Shown: positions 46,601 through 58,520 of the stretch, in pieces
How the letters are laid out: each line of letters starts with the position of its first letter
Numbering within the stretch: position 1 is the stretch's first letter
DNA from: Capitulum mitella
Lineage: Eukaryota > Arthropoda > Thecostraca > Pollicipedomorpha > Pollicipedidae
Direction of reading: 5' to 3'
Assembly: GCA_030062745.1 (NCBI GenBank)
Contig: CP099847.1
Location: 28,506,923 to 28,570,922, forward strand
DNA: 64,000 nt
Notes under the pieces: model-generated
Database searches by the model: none
Told to the model about the DNA's origin: nothing
What the model saw: the letters and a program-made list of their open reading frames with translations, nothing else
Made by a program: the position numbers and the translations under genes

Positions 46601-48430
46601 TTCTGAAACGGGGGTCCTAAATCCATCGCTGTCCAACGTTTTTCTGACATAGTGCGACAGGTTCCTCACTGATAGATGCCCAAAAACATACCCCCCTTCT
46701 CGCACGAGCTGTGACGGTCACCAGCGTCGGAGTGACGTTAAATTATGCCGTGAATCGTCACAAAGGTTGAACTCGTCGTGCGTGCAAATTTCTCCGTCAT
46801 CGGTGCAACCGTCCACGCTTTGCGTCTGGCTAAAAGTCCGGACACAGGCACACGCATGTTAATAATTTGGTACACTGGAATGATTTTTGCGATTTTGCAT
46901 AGCGCAATGGTCGAAATTCCTGGGGTGGGGGCGGAAACATAGCTTTGCCCCCCAGCCGTCAAGACTGGGGGGCCGCCTCTCTTGCCCCCTCCCCCGTTCC
47001 GGAGTCGCACTGTGGGCCGGATGGCCCAAAAAAACTGCTTGAAAATCACAAAACCGAGCTGAAATCCGAATCCTCTGTAATGGTATTCAATCTCAAAAGG
47101 TTTGGGGAATGCTGCTTTGATGTTGTACTCTTCGCATTTGGGCTAGAAGTAGCCGAAAATCAGCTCTAATTGCGAACAATTATCAAATGATTTTTGCGGG
47201 ATTGACGCATATTTCACATTGAAACAAAATGCGGGGTTTGAATGGCAAACACGCCTTAATTTCCCTCAAATATATTTTTTTCTGATGGAGGGTGTCTGGA
47301 GAACACAGTTAACACTGCGTTAGATGCAAAAAAGAGTAATTTATTTTTTACGCATCTAACTTACGCTTGCTGTACATATGCCGACTTTATTTCGCTAATT
47401 TCAGGGACATTTAAAAAAGCCCACGAGATACCTCCTTCAATTTCCACTCAGTCATTCTCCAAGATGTATGCTTTCGTGCTGTGACCGTCATTCTTGCCCA
47501 TTTTTGCCCTTTTCAGAGAAACGGAGCATTGTTCGTACCGCGCAGGCTTCATTTTGCGCGCGCTCAACGTCATTTTAGGACGTCTACGCAACACGTGTTG
47601 TATTCTTTTTATTACAGAAAGCACAGAGATGGTTAGATCAAGTTTAAACATCGATCCAACGTGCTCTGAATAGTTCAATAAATATTTCACCTGTGATGGA
47701 AATGTTTGGTCTGGTTTGACTGAAACGTTTGCAGACCATGGCATTGTCGCCAGGGGGCCCACATTACGTTACGACGTGGCGTCACGCAAGGCTGTGTTTC
47801 GAACGTGGGCGCGTCACTTGCTCATTGGTCGTGCAATGTCTGCTGTGGCCGAAGAATATTTTCCCGCCAGAGGTTTCTCATTTTGTCCGTGCAAATGATT
47901 GTGTAACAGCAGTTTAGCCAACAGACGTCGTCAGGTTTGCCGAAATTACATTGAACGCCAAGCTGAATGCTTCACAAAGTGAAACGCACACTCAAATAGC
48001 CAGATTGCTTTTGATGCATTTGAGACGAAGGTCGACAGCAAGACATCGGAGCTGCCATAAGTTCGTTTAAGAGCACCAGCCATGGCTATATGGTGTTTTC
48101 GAAACGCCAGCAATACCAGCAGCACATGAAGGAGCTGAAGTCGAAATAGATCAGCAAGCAACAAGCAACAAGCAGTGGTCGACCAAAAAACACGAGCTTG
48201 CAGCCACTATCAGGCGTTCCCAGACGCAATATTTCAAACGTCAACATTCATCCGACAAAGTTTTGGATGCAGCACGCAGGCGTTCACGATCGGAGGGCCG
48301 AGCTGTCCTAGCTTGTGTGAAACGCCTACCAGACCTACCAAAGCGCTGCGGCTGCTGCAGAAGCCAGCAAAGACGCCTGAAAGGTACTCGGATGACGATG
48401 CGTTAATTGTGTTTGCAGCGGGCACGCCCA
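43700..48430. other. No gene recognised
   Basis: A minus-strand open frame at 44,867-44,580 (QRRILTQRDKREPLVIRY...) looks protein-like and may be another transposon fragment, but I cannot name it. The rest holds short frames only. Confidence 0.3.
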
Positions 48431-48439
48431 CCAAAGGCA

Positions 48440-49690
48440 CATGAAATCCTCCCGAATGTCTGCCAAGGGCCAGAACGTCGATATTTGTCCGCATTATAAC
48501 ATGGGAGGCCTGGCAAAGAACAAATGCCAGCGTTAAGGTGTAACTGTGAAGGAATATCCGGCTGAGGTGCCAGTTCAGTCGTCGCAAAATGGCACGGCTG
48601 AAAGAATACTCATACATCAGGAAGAGGTGATGGAACAAGCAGGAGAGGATCCGACAGTGACGTTAAAATTCAAATGGGGGTTTGATGGAACAACCGGAAA
48701 AAATGTTTATAGAGTCTTAAATCAAGTGGAAACCTGGATACGCAAATGTTTTCAACGACGATGGTGCCTCTTCAGATGACGACAGGTGAATTGTTGTGTG
48801 TCGAAACCCAGCGCCGTCTTCTGTGAAGTTCTGTAGGCCAATGAATGTTGAATGCATCAAGAAAACCTCTGAAAAATGCAGGCAGGAAGAGGAATATTGG
48901 CAACAGCAGCTGGAATGCCTGACGGAACACAAAGTGACGATAGATGATATGAATGTTCTCATGAAATACGAATTGCAACTAACTATGGAAGACAACAAAG
49001 CTGCAGATGTCCTCACAGACACAGGATCTGCACAGGTCCGGCAGCTGTGTGGCGGAAAACCCTTAAGTGCCAACAAACTGGTAGACTTCAGAGGCCGAAC
49101 CATTTCGCAAAAGGGACTGAAGGATGGCCTGAGCGCACTTCATGCATGGACACGGTTTTCTGAGTGCGTGTTGCACATTGATTACAAGATGGAAGTGAAG
49201 AGGTGGCGAGTGTCTGGAAGCAGAGAAAAGACAGCCATAGAGCAAAGAAAAGGGAATACAAAAGCTCATTCTCGTGAAAATATTAGTTTTTCAGTGGACA
49301 AACATGGCGCAGGCAGCTGTGGCGCAAGCAACGACGGCAGCACGGCCAGGCGTGCTTTTTCAAACGAGAATATATTGTCTGAGGTGACCGGTGTAGCAAT
49401 GCGGCTGATCCACAATCTCAGATCATCCTGCTGGCGATGTCCTCTGGATTTGCAGGGAACGAAGACGAGTTTGCTGATCTCTGCTCAGAGATCGCTGATC
49501 TTTACGTGGAGCTGTATCCCTGGTACTCGATGCCTCCTACGCGGCACAAGGTACTGGTCCGCGGCCACCAGGTGATGTGGCACATGATTTGCCTATCGGG
49601 ATGAGGAGCGAAGAAGCCCCAGCAGTCGTTGAATAAGTGCATGCGATCGTGAATGAAGAGAGATTGATGTAGGGGTGAGTCATACGTCAT
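48440..49690 (+). pseudogene. RAG1/Transib-like transposase remnant
   Basis: Blocks in consistent order across several frames match a family of invertebrate transposases related to the RAG1 catalytic core. They are KFKWGFDGTTGKNVY (48,669-48,713; acidic DG.(S/T)G block), NPAPSSVKFCRP and a Glu/Gln-rich coiled segment (48,805-48,900), GLSALHAW.RFSECVLHI (49,130-49,185), VDKHGAG...SNDGSTARRAF (RAG1 has a GNFARKL block here), YPWYSMPPTRHKVLVRG, and finally LPIGMRSEEAP (49,590-49,620; RAG1 has ASEGNESGNK). At least three frameshifts and several stops kill it. No terminal repeats were established. Relationship to RAG1/Transib is from family knowledge and remembered motif layout; the subfamily is not certain. 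Confidence 0.6.
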
Positions 49691-49739
49691 CCGATCAATG
49701 TAATGAATAAGGCATGTGTGCTCGCAGTTCATCTTCTCT

Positions 49740-50380
49740 TGCACTGTGTATTACAGCTATGCGTGTAATGAAGTCAAGTACTTTAATGTGCCCTGACCTT
49801 AGGTCACGGGGCCTGGGTTCATGATATGCTTGCTAATATTGTCCGACATCATTTATTAGACTGTGATGGCAGCCAAAGCCTATGCAAGTTATACAAAGCA
49901 CAAATACCTCGCCAAAAGAAATTATGAAATAAAAAGGTGGTCTTAGATCAGTGACCTTGACCTGACAAAACTGAAACGTGGAAAGTGTTGAGTCCATACG
50001 CAGATACATCCGGTATGAATTTCATTACGATATCATGCTTGTTTCACTTCTATTTGGTTCTTCGAATTTTCGAAAACATTGATTCAGATAATTTAAGGCA
50101 GGTCATTGCCCTGACCTGACCCGGAGTTGAAATCTATACAGAATATGTAGAACTGATGCCTTAGAAATTCCTGAAAGTTTCGAAACGTTACATTGGTTGG
50201 TTTTCTTCCAGAGAATTTCAGTCACTTTTCTGGGTCGTCCGACCCACGGTGCATCGCTGAATTCTGGAACTATCATACACACACAGAGACAAACGAGGAG
50301 AATCAACAACGCATGATGTCATGTCAAAAATGTCACCAGTTTGTTAAAATCAAGTTTTCAATCTGAACCGCTGCCGGTCT
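49740..50380. other. TGACCT-rich repeat-like DNA, no gene
   Basis: CCCTGACCTTAGGTCACGGGG (about 49,790), GTGACCTTGACCTGAC (about 49,952) and CCCTGACCTGACCCGG (50,108) resemble the interior of the TTAA elements. No TTAA-flanked ends were found. Confidence 0.35.
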
Positions 50381-50389
50381 CTGCTAACT

Positions 50390-52060
50390 ATCGCCTCAGC
50401 GTCTTTTGGAAGAACTTAGGCGTGATATCTTTGATGTGTTGTAGTGGGTGATTTAAGCCCGGCGAAGCTCGGCAAGCGAAGCCAAAGCCCTTTATAACAA
50501 GTGTCTTTTGACGGCCTCGGTTTTTGAACCGGGCAGGTGAAAGAGCTCGTCCTGCCGAGTATTCTGGTAACTGATCTCGCGTCTGCGGTAGAGCTATGGC
50601 AATGCTGTTCGGCTCACCACTTGCCAACACTACGTGCGAAGCTCACTGCTCACTGTCATCAGCTCCTCAGCGGTCGGCTAGCCCAAGCCTCCATTGGGTC
50701 ACTTACGTGGCCAAATCTGCTTCGGCCAAAAATGAGTTTCGCAGGAAAGTTAATGTTTTTTTTCTAGCCTGCTTCAGTTTTTTTTGGCTCCACACAATGA
50801 AATCCAGTACCTCACTTGAGAAACTACCAGACTACCAGACTACCAGGGCTGATTCGGGGTTTTCCACGGCGTGCCGCGGTGAGTGACTCCGCAGCTTTGC
50901 AAGGCTAGTCAGCACACCAAAACAGCGTCAGCATAAGGCGGAGACGTGGGGCTTCTAGGAGAAAGTGCTGTCAGAAACGACGCCCAAGTTTCTTACTTAA
51001 CGGAGAGGTTTCAGTTCTGCGTCTCGAAAGTTAACCGAGAAATTTAGAATACTACGCGAATTTTGTCGGCTTCCAACATTATGAACTGTGCTTGTTCCGC
51101 GTTGACCTTTACCGCAGTTCCGTGATACCAAAACGCTAGAGATGAAAGTGCTCGCGCTATTTGCGAGATCAGACTAGACAAGGCAGCCTTTTTATTCGAG
51201 ACAAACACGTGCGCGTTGTCAGCATACTGAACAACCTCGGCCGCCGCTTCGTCGAAAAACCTGAGGCCGTTCGAAAATACGCAATTCAAAAACGTCCTAA
51301 GGCGGGTTCCCGAAACACATCTATGCTGTTCGACAGTTTTTCCGAGGTGTATCCCCTTCCAGAAATGTCAATGAAGCTGACACGCTGGGTGTGTCCGCGG
51401 AGATAGTAAGAAAACCAGGATGTGTCAACTCCGTAAAGGTTAAGTTTATTCATGGAAGATTAGTCACGCCAAAACGTTTGCTAAGGTTCAAGAGGAAAAG
51501 CAGAGAGATTACAACGCTGTCGGCGGCCGACAGGATGCGGTCGGAGACGGACACTAGGGCGATCGAGTGACGAGGATAGAAGCCATGCTGTGCCGAGGAG
51601 GGGAAGAGGTCGTTGGAGAAGCTGTAGAGCTGGCTTTGGGCGACGCGCTCCACAACCTCGGCCGTGACGGGAATAATGGATGCGGGTCGGAGGTTGGAGG
51701 TGTCTGAAGGGTTTCCGGATTCAGGAATTGGGAGGACAGTGGAATGTTCCCAGGAAGGTAGGACTTCGGCTAGAAGGGATGAGTTGACAAGGTCAAAAAT
51801 GACTTCTCCGATCGCATCAAAGGCAGCCTTGAGCACCCTGATGCAGAGGCCATCCGGTCCGGAGACCAGAGCACGCCGAATGAAATCAACCCACACAGCT
51901 CATCGGTGGAAACGGGTGGAAAGGTGAAACCACAAGGGCCCACCCAGGGGAGGCGAAAGGCGATATTCGCTTCCTCCTGACCGACTGCCTCCCTAGCGAA
52001 GCGTGGGCCGCCACCGACAACAAGCCGATTCATATCGTCAGGCAACGCTGAGGGAACCTT
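50390..52060 (-). mobile_element. Second LINE (CR1/L2-like), minus strand, decayed
   Basis: Reading the minus strand from 52,045: FTFPPVSTDELCGLI; then SGPDGLCIRVLKAAFD and VLPSWEHSTVLPIPESGNPSDTSNLRP (RT fingers); then RVAQSQLYSF..SAQHGFYPRHS. After breaks come VVQYADNAHVFVSNKKAAL (catalytic YADD changed to YADN) and KVNAEQAQFIMLEA near 51,070-51,240. Farther left, 50,560-50,460 encodes the C-terminal TRQDELFHLPGSKTEAVKR pattern. It has no endonuclease and multiple stops. It differs from the 27.9-kb LINE, so two families are present. Confidence 0.8.
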
Positions 52061-52662
52061 TCAAGCACGCGATTTGCCACTACGCTTCTGACTTGCTTCT
52101 TCTCTTTGGATGCTCCTGCGATCCTGACACACGCGCACACGCAAATATTTCTGTGAAAGCATGGCGTCTTTGATTCATTCGCGGTTTGACACACGTTCGT
52201 GATGGTATGTACACGCCATTGGATGCTCGCAGATTCCGTCTCGTGACGTCACACATTCAGACGCGAGTCTACTTCCGCTTGAGGACGTTTTGCGCCGCAG
52301 GCACCCTTTTCCCATCATACACACCAGATACGGCAGGCAGCTATGCTGGATCCATGGCTTGCGACTGGCTGAAAACGGCGGGAGACGGTAGACTGGAAGC
52401 GGCGGAGCTTGCTTCAGAGAAGCGGGACATTCCACCTGGCGAGCGAGTCTCGGATTCCGTAATCGCGACTGCTCATGAATGTTAAGTGCGGCTCGAACCC
52501 CGCGTCCCGTGCTCAGCGCATGCACGAAACAGAAACCTTAAATGTCGTGGCATGGCCACGCGAAACCGTTCGGCGATTAAACGAGGAACTTTCGTGGGGC
52601 TGTCGCGATGGCACGAGTCATCACGTCACGAGCTGTCCGCACCTCGGGTCAGGGATGTCGAT

Positions 52663-52750
52663 TTCTGTAAATGGCTGGGGGTCGAGCCGAGGGCCCGACA
52701 ACCTAACCTCCCCCAAATGTTTCTCAACGGATTTAGCCCACTTTATTCTG
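52663..52750. repeat. Interspersed repeat fragment shared with 12,558-12,640
   Basis: This carries the same block as at 12.6 kb: CTGTAAATGGCTGGGGGTCGAG, then CCGAGGGCCCGACA, a C-rich tract and TTTCTCAA...CACTTTA-like sequence. Confidence 0.6.
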
Positions 52751-52820
52751 ACCAACGGAGATTTATCATTTGTTGTTACTATTTATCAAATGGTAAATTG
52801 CATTTATCCCCAGGTGTACA

Positions 52821-52995
<175 letters not shown>

Positions 52996-52999
52996 GACG

Positions 53000-54025
53000 A
53001 AAAGACAGATGCATCGCTGTAGACTTTATTCTTTATTTTCTGCCTATCTCTTATCTATTGCGGCCTTTTCGTCATTATTACTCATTCCCCTTTAAAACCG
53101 GCAGAAAATACTGGGGCCCAAACTAACATTAGGTGGGTACAAATCAACATTGGATGGGACAGCACCCTCTCAAAAGAATACAAATCGACGCCCTTGCCTC
53201 GGGTCTCTGGGCGATGGATGGAGAACTCCATCCGCGCCCTGAGCACCTTGGTCCGCGGTCGGAAGCACCTAATAGGCCAGCTATTTTCCCTGTGGAGCTC
53301 AAGTGCGCTAGTCCGCCTCTGATCAAAGGCAGCTGCGTGGAGCAGTTCCATGTGCTTCGTCCGCGTAAAATGCCAATTTTCCGACGATTTTGGTCTCATA
53401 TACGTGTAATGGCCAGGGCTGTTTCCCTACTACTCAACAAAATCGTCTCTGCGGGGATCTGAGACGTAGGCAGGTTACCTTGATGTAAATCCCCGATCCC
53501 AACGGTGATGGGAAATCGAGAAGATGTGTAGCAGGTAATAAACACCCTGCCGCTAAGATAACTATGTGTTGTCAGTGACAGAGCCAGTTTTCGTGTCGTG
53601 GATTTGAATAGAAAACTTTGCAACTGTTTTGACGTATAAACTTTGTAGTGTGTACGCTTCTTATGCAGAAAGAGAACACAGGAACATTATGTTAGAATAT
53701 GCTAAACAATCTTCCAAAAAGTGGAAAATGCGCGGAAAGGCAGACGCCTGCCTTTTACTTTCCACCCAAGAACAATATATGATTTTCAATCTCGTCAAGT
53801 GCGGAAAAAACAGGGCATTTTAACAGTTGAACAATTAAGGTCGTGTCATCAGCACACAAGAAAAGCTTCATCGGTAACAAATGGACATCCCTGTGGCCAC
53901 GTGCCTTCGGATTCATTCAAGTGAGATGGGTGGCTATATTTCAGTCTGTCGTCCAAACACGGCCCACCACGCCGGAACAAGCGAAAAAAGAACCACCACT
54001 CGCAAATTACGCCACATTTCAGAGC
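53000..54025. other. No gene recognised (right end of globin intron 1)
   Basis: Open frames at 53,133-53,462 and on the opposite strand lack domains. Confidence 0.4.
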
Positions 54026-54030
54026 CTCAC

Positions 54031-54131
54031 CTGGTGAACATGATGACGCCCACCCCCACTGGGTCCGACTCCAGGGCCTTCCAGGTTCGCAGCAGCTGGG
54101 CTTTGTCCTCGGGACTCAGAGGGGGTGGCAT
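54031..54131 (-). CDS. Globin X-like gene, exon 1 coding part (helices A-B)
   Basis: The ATG at 54,131 (context GTGACCATGC, A at -3) starts MPPPLSPEDKAQLLRTWKAL, helix A with the near-invariant Trp, and continues SDPVGVGVIMFTR (helix B). The exon ends CAG|GTGAGG with the Arg codon split after two bases, exactly the ancestral B12.2 globin intron, and joins exon 2 in frame. The full gene encodes an intracellular haem protein with both His ligands. By the GbX-like intron pattern it probably belongs to the globin X/neuroglobin-type lineage, whose members are linked to redox or ligand-binding roles rather than bulk oxygen transport. The same frame stays open upstream to about 54,305, including an ATG at 54,206, so a longer N-terminus is possible. 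Confidence 0.88.
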
Positions 54132-54147
54132 GGTCACCTCGTCCTCC

Positions 54148-54216
54148 TCAGCGCGCTCGTTCTGGCCCCCGAAGATCGCCCTGGTTAGTATATCTTCTTG
54201 CTGCATGATTACCCAT
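54148..54216 (-). other. Upstream reading frame MGN..., 22 codons, ahead of the globin ATG
   Basis: An ATG in near-ideal context (GACGCCATGG) opens 22 codons beginning MGNHAARRYTNQGD and ends in TGA, 16 bases before the globin ATG and in a different frame. It could be a translational uORF. MGN is also a myristoylation-type start, and globin X proteins are known for N-terminal acylation. Loss of one base in the G5 run at about 54,165-54,169 would fuse it to the globin frame, but both this copy and the intronic copy have five Gs. Confidence 0.45.
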
Positions 54217-54419
54217 GGCGTCCAGCGACCTCGGCTTCTTGGGGAAGTCTCCTCTTTTGATTTCAGTCTCGCAAATCCGATCAGGACCAACTTGCGAGTT
54301 GCCACGCGCGCCTGCCTTGAAATGAAATCTTAAGATATTAAGCTAATTTGACTCTGCGAATCATGTTGCGAATCTCGGTCATTCGAGAGGAGTACTCCGT
54401 GCGGTGATCAGCCACTGCG

Positions 54420-54960
54420 TCTGAAAAGTACTGCGAAGGAATTTGTTTTCAACTTTCGGCGCGTGACGCAACACGAACAAGCCGTCCCGCGCCGCTGGCC
54501 GGCCGATCGGAGCCGATCAGACCTCAGGCCAGCCGGGGGTTTCACGGTCTGCTGCCGCCTCAGCGGCGCCTCCTGCAGCGCTCACTGTCGGCCGGCTCCT
54601 GCCGCGGATCCACTCGCGGCCGGCGACTGGCGACTGGCGACTGACGACTGGCGACTGGCGACTGACGACCGAACCGCACGGGCCCGCCGCGGCTCCCGGC
54701 CTCCCCGCCGAGAGCGCCGCCGCCACTCCGGCCGGGCTGCGGCAGACGACTGCCCGGCGCGGCGCCGACGATCGCCTCTCCTCCTGCGCCCGCCGGTACG
54801 TCGGCGTCGACGGCCGAGACCTGGCGACCCCGCGACCGCCCGCCGCCACGGCAGCGCCCAGCTCTGACTCCGTCTCTTTCCGACGTCCGATAACGCGTGC
54901 TGTCCGGCCCGCGGGAGTCAGAAATTACTCGTTTGCGCGCCGCCTACGCCGGCCAGATGC
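54420..54960 (-). promoter_or_regulatory. CpG island, probable promoter of the globin gene
   Basis: About 540 bp of CpG-dense, GC-rich sequence begins roughly 290 bp upstream (minus-strand sense) of the globin ATG. Its plus- and minus-strand open frames are Arg/Ala/Pro-rich artefacts. It contains a 7-bp minisatellite (54,622-54,668). No TATA box is evident, as expected for a CpG-island promoter. Confidence 0.6.
54622..54668. repeat. 7-bp minisatellite (GGCGACT)n
   Basis: Seven near-perfect units of GGCGACT (third and sixth boundary variant TGACGACT) lie inside the CpG island. Confidence 0.9.
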
Positions 54961-54969
54961 AGGCTGGTG

Positions 54970-56030
54970 CGTGATGTTTTTTGTGCTAGCTTAAGCTCAT
55001 TACTGGCGAGATTCTTCGAAGAGGGCGGCAGACTCTGGAAAAGGGAGGGCTTATTACCCAGCGTGTTTTAGCTTACTGCTGAACACAAAAATAGGATAGG
55101 GCAGAGGTCATAACTCCCAAGAATGTACGGACGTCGTCGGTGACAGAAATAACTCGGAAAACGTACAGTTTGGTAACGTATCGTCCGCCAAATATCGGAA
55201 AATCGCATTTGGCCCGCAAAGTTCGAAGAACTCCCGTTTAAGTTATCAGCCAGGTATTACTTTTGGCTTTGTGGCGGTTTCAGTTACTCAAGGTTGTCGA
55301 GGAAATTTTAATTTAGCAGTGGCGTCTCCTGGCAAAGGATCCGTCCCTGCATGCAAAAATACATGGCCTGGTAGGAACTATGCTTTACTGTCACCTGGGA
55401 GTTCTCCACGGTGTGTACCCATCTGGTGACGGCGCGTGATGACATTTCTTTCAAATTGCAAATCCGGGCTCGTATGTCCGTATATCGACCGATTTACGAG
55501 CCTGCGACATTATGACGGTTTTGTGTCGGTGACTCAAATCATCTTGCATAACCTCTGTGTCGGACGTCCACCTGTTCGAGGAGTAATGTACCTGTGTTGG
55601 TCGAACGAATGACACGCTGAGTCCGGTCTTCACATTGTCAGCGTTTTGCGCCGCTGCGTTACCTGGCCCTCCGAGCGTAAAACAGCAAATCCTTGGTGCA
55701 ATGCTAGCGCTTCTGGTGGCGACCGATGAAAGCTCATCGCCAGCGCTATCGTACTGTCAGCATAGCAGTGTAAATGGGGACACAAATCATTATGTCAGAT
55801 GGCTGTCGGACGTTTGGACGTCTGACAGTCGAATATTCAGATATTCGGACACTGTGATAAATATTTACGGGCATATTTATGGACATTCTACGTGTCTGTC
55901 TGTATCCCTTCGCTTTTTCTGTCGTACACTTGACTAACAACTTCTTGTCTACACATTTACTTGTAGATGCTTATGTCGGTAATGGCACAATGCAAAGTAC
56001 TATGATTTTATAGGACGTTTATTATTCTCG
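54970..56030. other. No gene recognised
   Basis: Short frames on both strands without domains. Confidence 0.4.
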
Positions 56031-56039
56031 CAAACCTCA

Positions 56040-56361
56040 CCCTTGTCTTGAGCTAAGTTTAGTGTAATCCTGCAGCCAAAGCTGCCAAGGTTTAGTGTAA
56101 TCCGACAAGAAACCTGGTCGGGTGACACGGAACCGCTCTAGCAAGCTGGGACAAGCTGGAGACGGCAATTGTCGGAGGTATGCCGCGGGCGTCTCTCCAA
56201 TGCCAAATGAGCCCACGGTCTTAGCGTTAGCTGCGAGAAGTTGGAAGACTGCGTCGCTGTTCTTTGTGGCAGAATCGGACTGTCTTAGCGGGAGCTGATT
56301 CTTGATGAACTCTGTCGGAATCAGCGATGGCTGGCGCACGCAGCCAACTAAATCCACATAA
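56040..56361 (-). pseudogene. Possible Ty3/gypsy pol fragment (protease to RT junction)
   Basis: The minus-strand frame reads SLIPTEFI..., VFQLLAANAKTVGSFG, resembling the part after the aspartic-protease active site of Ty3/gypsy Pol. It then has CPSLLERFRVTRPGF, resembling the 'LL.EFP..T.P.F' segment just before the RT domain. The active-site Asp-Thr-Gly motif is not intact and an internal part is missing. A 14-bp direct repeat (GTTTAGTGTAATCC) at 56,056 and 56,090 interrupts its end. No LTRs were found, so this is a small remnant at best. Confidence 0.4.
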
Positions 56362-56399
56362 CGCTGTTTTCATTCGCTCTGCTTTCTCTATTCAACGTT

Positions 56400-58510
56400 C
56401 TAGGACACGATTATTGCTGATAATAGGAGCGGGAGCCCGGCGGCCGCAGCAGGACGATGGCTCAACTGACTTTGGATAGTTTCGTCGTTGGTTTCATGGT
56501 GCTGCATGGAGAAAAACTGACTATCGTCGTATCATATTATTGACGCACTTATTATGCATTGTAGCATGTCCAATATATTCCGGTCGTTATTGTAATAGGC
56601 TTGGAAAAATGACCTGCGTTAAGATTAAACAGAGAAACCGATATCTGTATGCGATGGCAACGTATCAACAGGCGTTAATCTTCCTGGGTGGTACATCCGA
56701 TTACTGTTCCGAAAATTACAAGGGATGCGTCCGTTAATACGGCGTAGACAGTGAATAACATGTTATAATTTACCGGATCGGCGATCCCGCCAAAGGCATG
56801 GGAAACACGCCAGTTTACTTTTCGAACAGCAATCAAATGCAGAGAGCTGTTTCCATTTCGAAGTTTGCCTCACTGTAATGAGTCACCCAAGTTATCTGGG
56901 ATTAACTTCAAGTGAACTTTGTAGTCTTTACCAAATAAACACATACAACATATGGAACTGTTGGGTGGTCGAAGGGCTATAATGAAATTGTAGTGAAGTT
57001 GACCGCGTTAAACCAGACTGGTGGGTAAACTTCCTTTCGCAGTCCGATCCCGTGAGAGATCAAAGGATCAACATTCACAAAAGGCCGTTGAAGCGAGTCT
57101 GTGCTCAATGATCTTTCCTCTGGACATTGGGTCATTGGCGGTTTACTGACGCGGGCGAGGCGCGTCTCTGTCTATGCAAGAACACTCGGACAGATTTTTG
57201 AGTGTGTGTGAGGGTGCACGCAACTCCCAAACCCTGTCCTCTGTTCGGTTTTCACTTTATTTTGCCCTTTCACAGGAAATGGATGCAGAACTATCATTTA
57301 GTCTCCGGATGAGCAGATACAAGAGGGGCATGTGCTCTCTGTGCCCCCTGGGTACCCATGTCGAAAAGTACATCTAAGTTGTCTTTGTTTGGTGAGCTAT
57401 TCCGAATCGATTTTAAAAGTATGGCGAGGGCTGTGCTGTGAAAGCCATTTACGGAAGAAATAGGAATTTGAAATTTCGTAGTTTATCCATAGAACCAAAA
57501 AAAAACTTACAGACGCATATGTGTTCTTTGCAGAAACACCTGGTTCAGGGCGAGCTTGGCCGGAGACAAACTGAACAGTGCATAGCTCCTTCGTCGCCGA
57601 TGACGATGGCAGCTGCTTCAATAAGTAGCTTTTCTGTTCATTCCATGGGCATTCACTTTCGACGTGGGTGTTTACACCAAACCCGGCCGCCAGAGGCGTC
57701 CCTGTAGCGTGTTAACATCGACATCCAAAATCAACGTAAATGGAGTGGGAGGGAAAACTAATCAACGAAGCCTTCGTTAAGGCTGGCATGTCATCGGCGA
57801 CAAGTGACGTCTACTGCATGTCATCGAGATCAAAATAACATAAACGCGCTCGACGGAGGCTTAAATATTCGCCTGATGGCGTGTGCTGATTTTCATGAGA
57901 GAAAGATTTGGTCCAGATACCGCAGTTATAAAACCTTCACAGGACGTGTGTGCTCCCCCCCAACCATTTTCGAACCTGATGTGATGGAGCAACGAAACGA
58001 ACACCAGGGCGCAATTTCGCCCCTTGGCTACACGTGTAGCAGAGTTTTCTGCTTTGTGTGGTAGTTAAACTATTGGCGACCTCGTTTGTGCCAATATTTC
58101 CCTTCTTCAGCACTTCTCTTTTTACAGTTTTGCCTAGCCACTGAGTTCTTCGTTCTTTCGTCGGACACACAGTTTCCACTTTCATCACCTATATTCTTGA
58201 CGTCACACACTGACCACTGGCAGCACCAGCACTTCACTACGTCATGAGAGTCACGAGGTCCACCATATGTTGAGCCGATAGATATACAGATATTGGGCAA
58301 AAACCGACCCTGCTTATGTACTACCTTCTAAGGGAAATGATGAAAGGATGGTGCAGTTATGATATCATATAGAACCAATGACGAGGCGTTTTGCAATCCG
58401 AATATTCTGGAAAGACTAGGCTTTAACCAATGAACAGGCGTGAAAACGCACGGAATTCAAAGAACTGACTGATGTAAGGCGGATGCAAGAGTTCAGAAGT
58501 TTTCGGGGGT
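56400..58510. other. No gene recognised
   Basis: Minus-strand frames at 58,300-57,937 include a Cys-rich stretch (CWCCQWSVC) but no family was recognised. Confidence 0.35.
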
Positions 58511-58520
58511 TTAGGCTATT

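Noticed and set aside
49742-49748. CACTGTG, the inverse of the V(D)J recombination heptamer, downstream of the RAG1-like remnant
   Set aside because: A 7-base match expected by chance at this scale; no nonamer at 12 or 23 bp and no partner end found.
54027-54305. N-terminal extension of the globin beginning near 54,305
   Set aside because: The frame is open but begins at GTG, not ATG, and the segment matches no globin N-terminus; the start at 54,131 is preferred, with 54,206 as an alternative.
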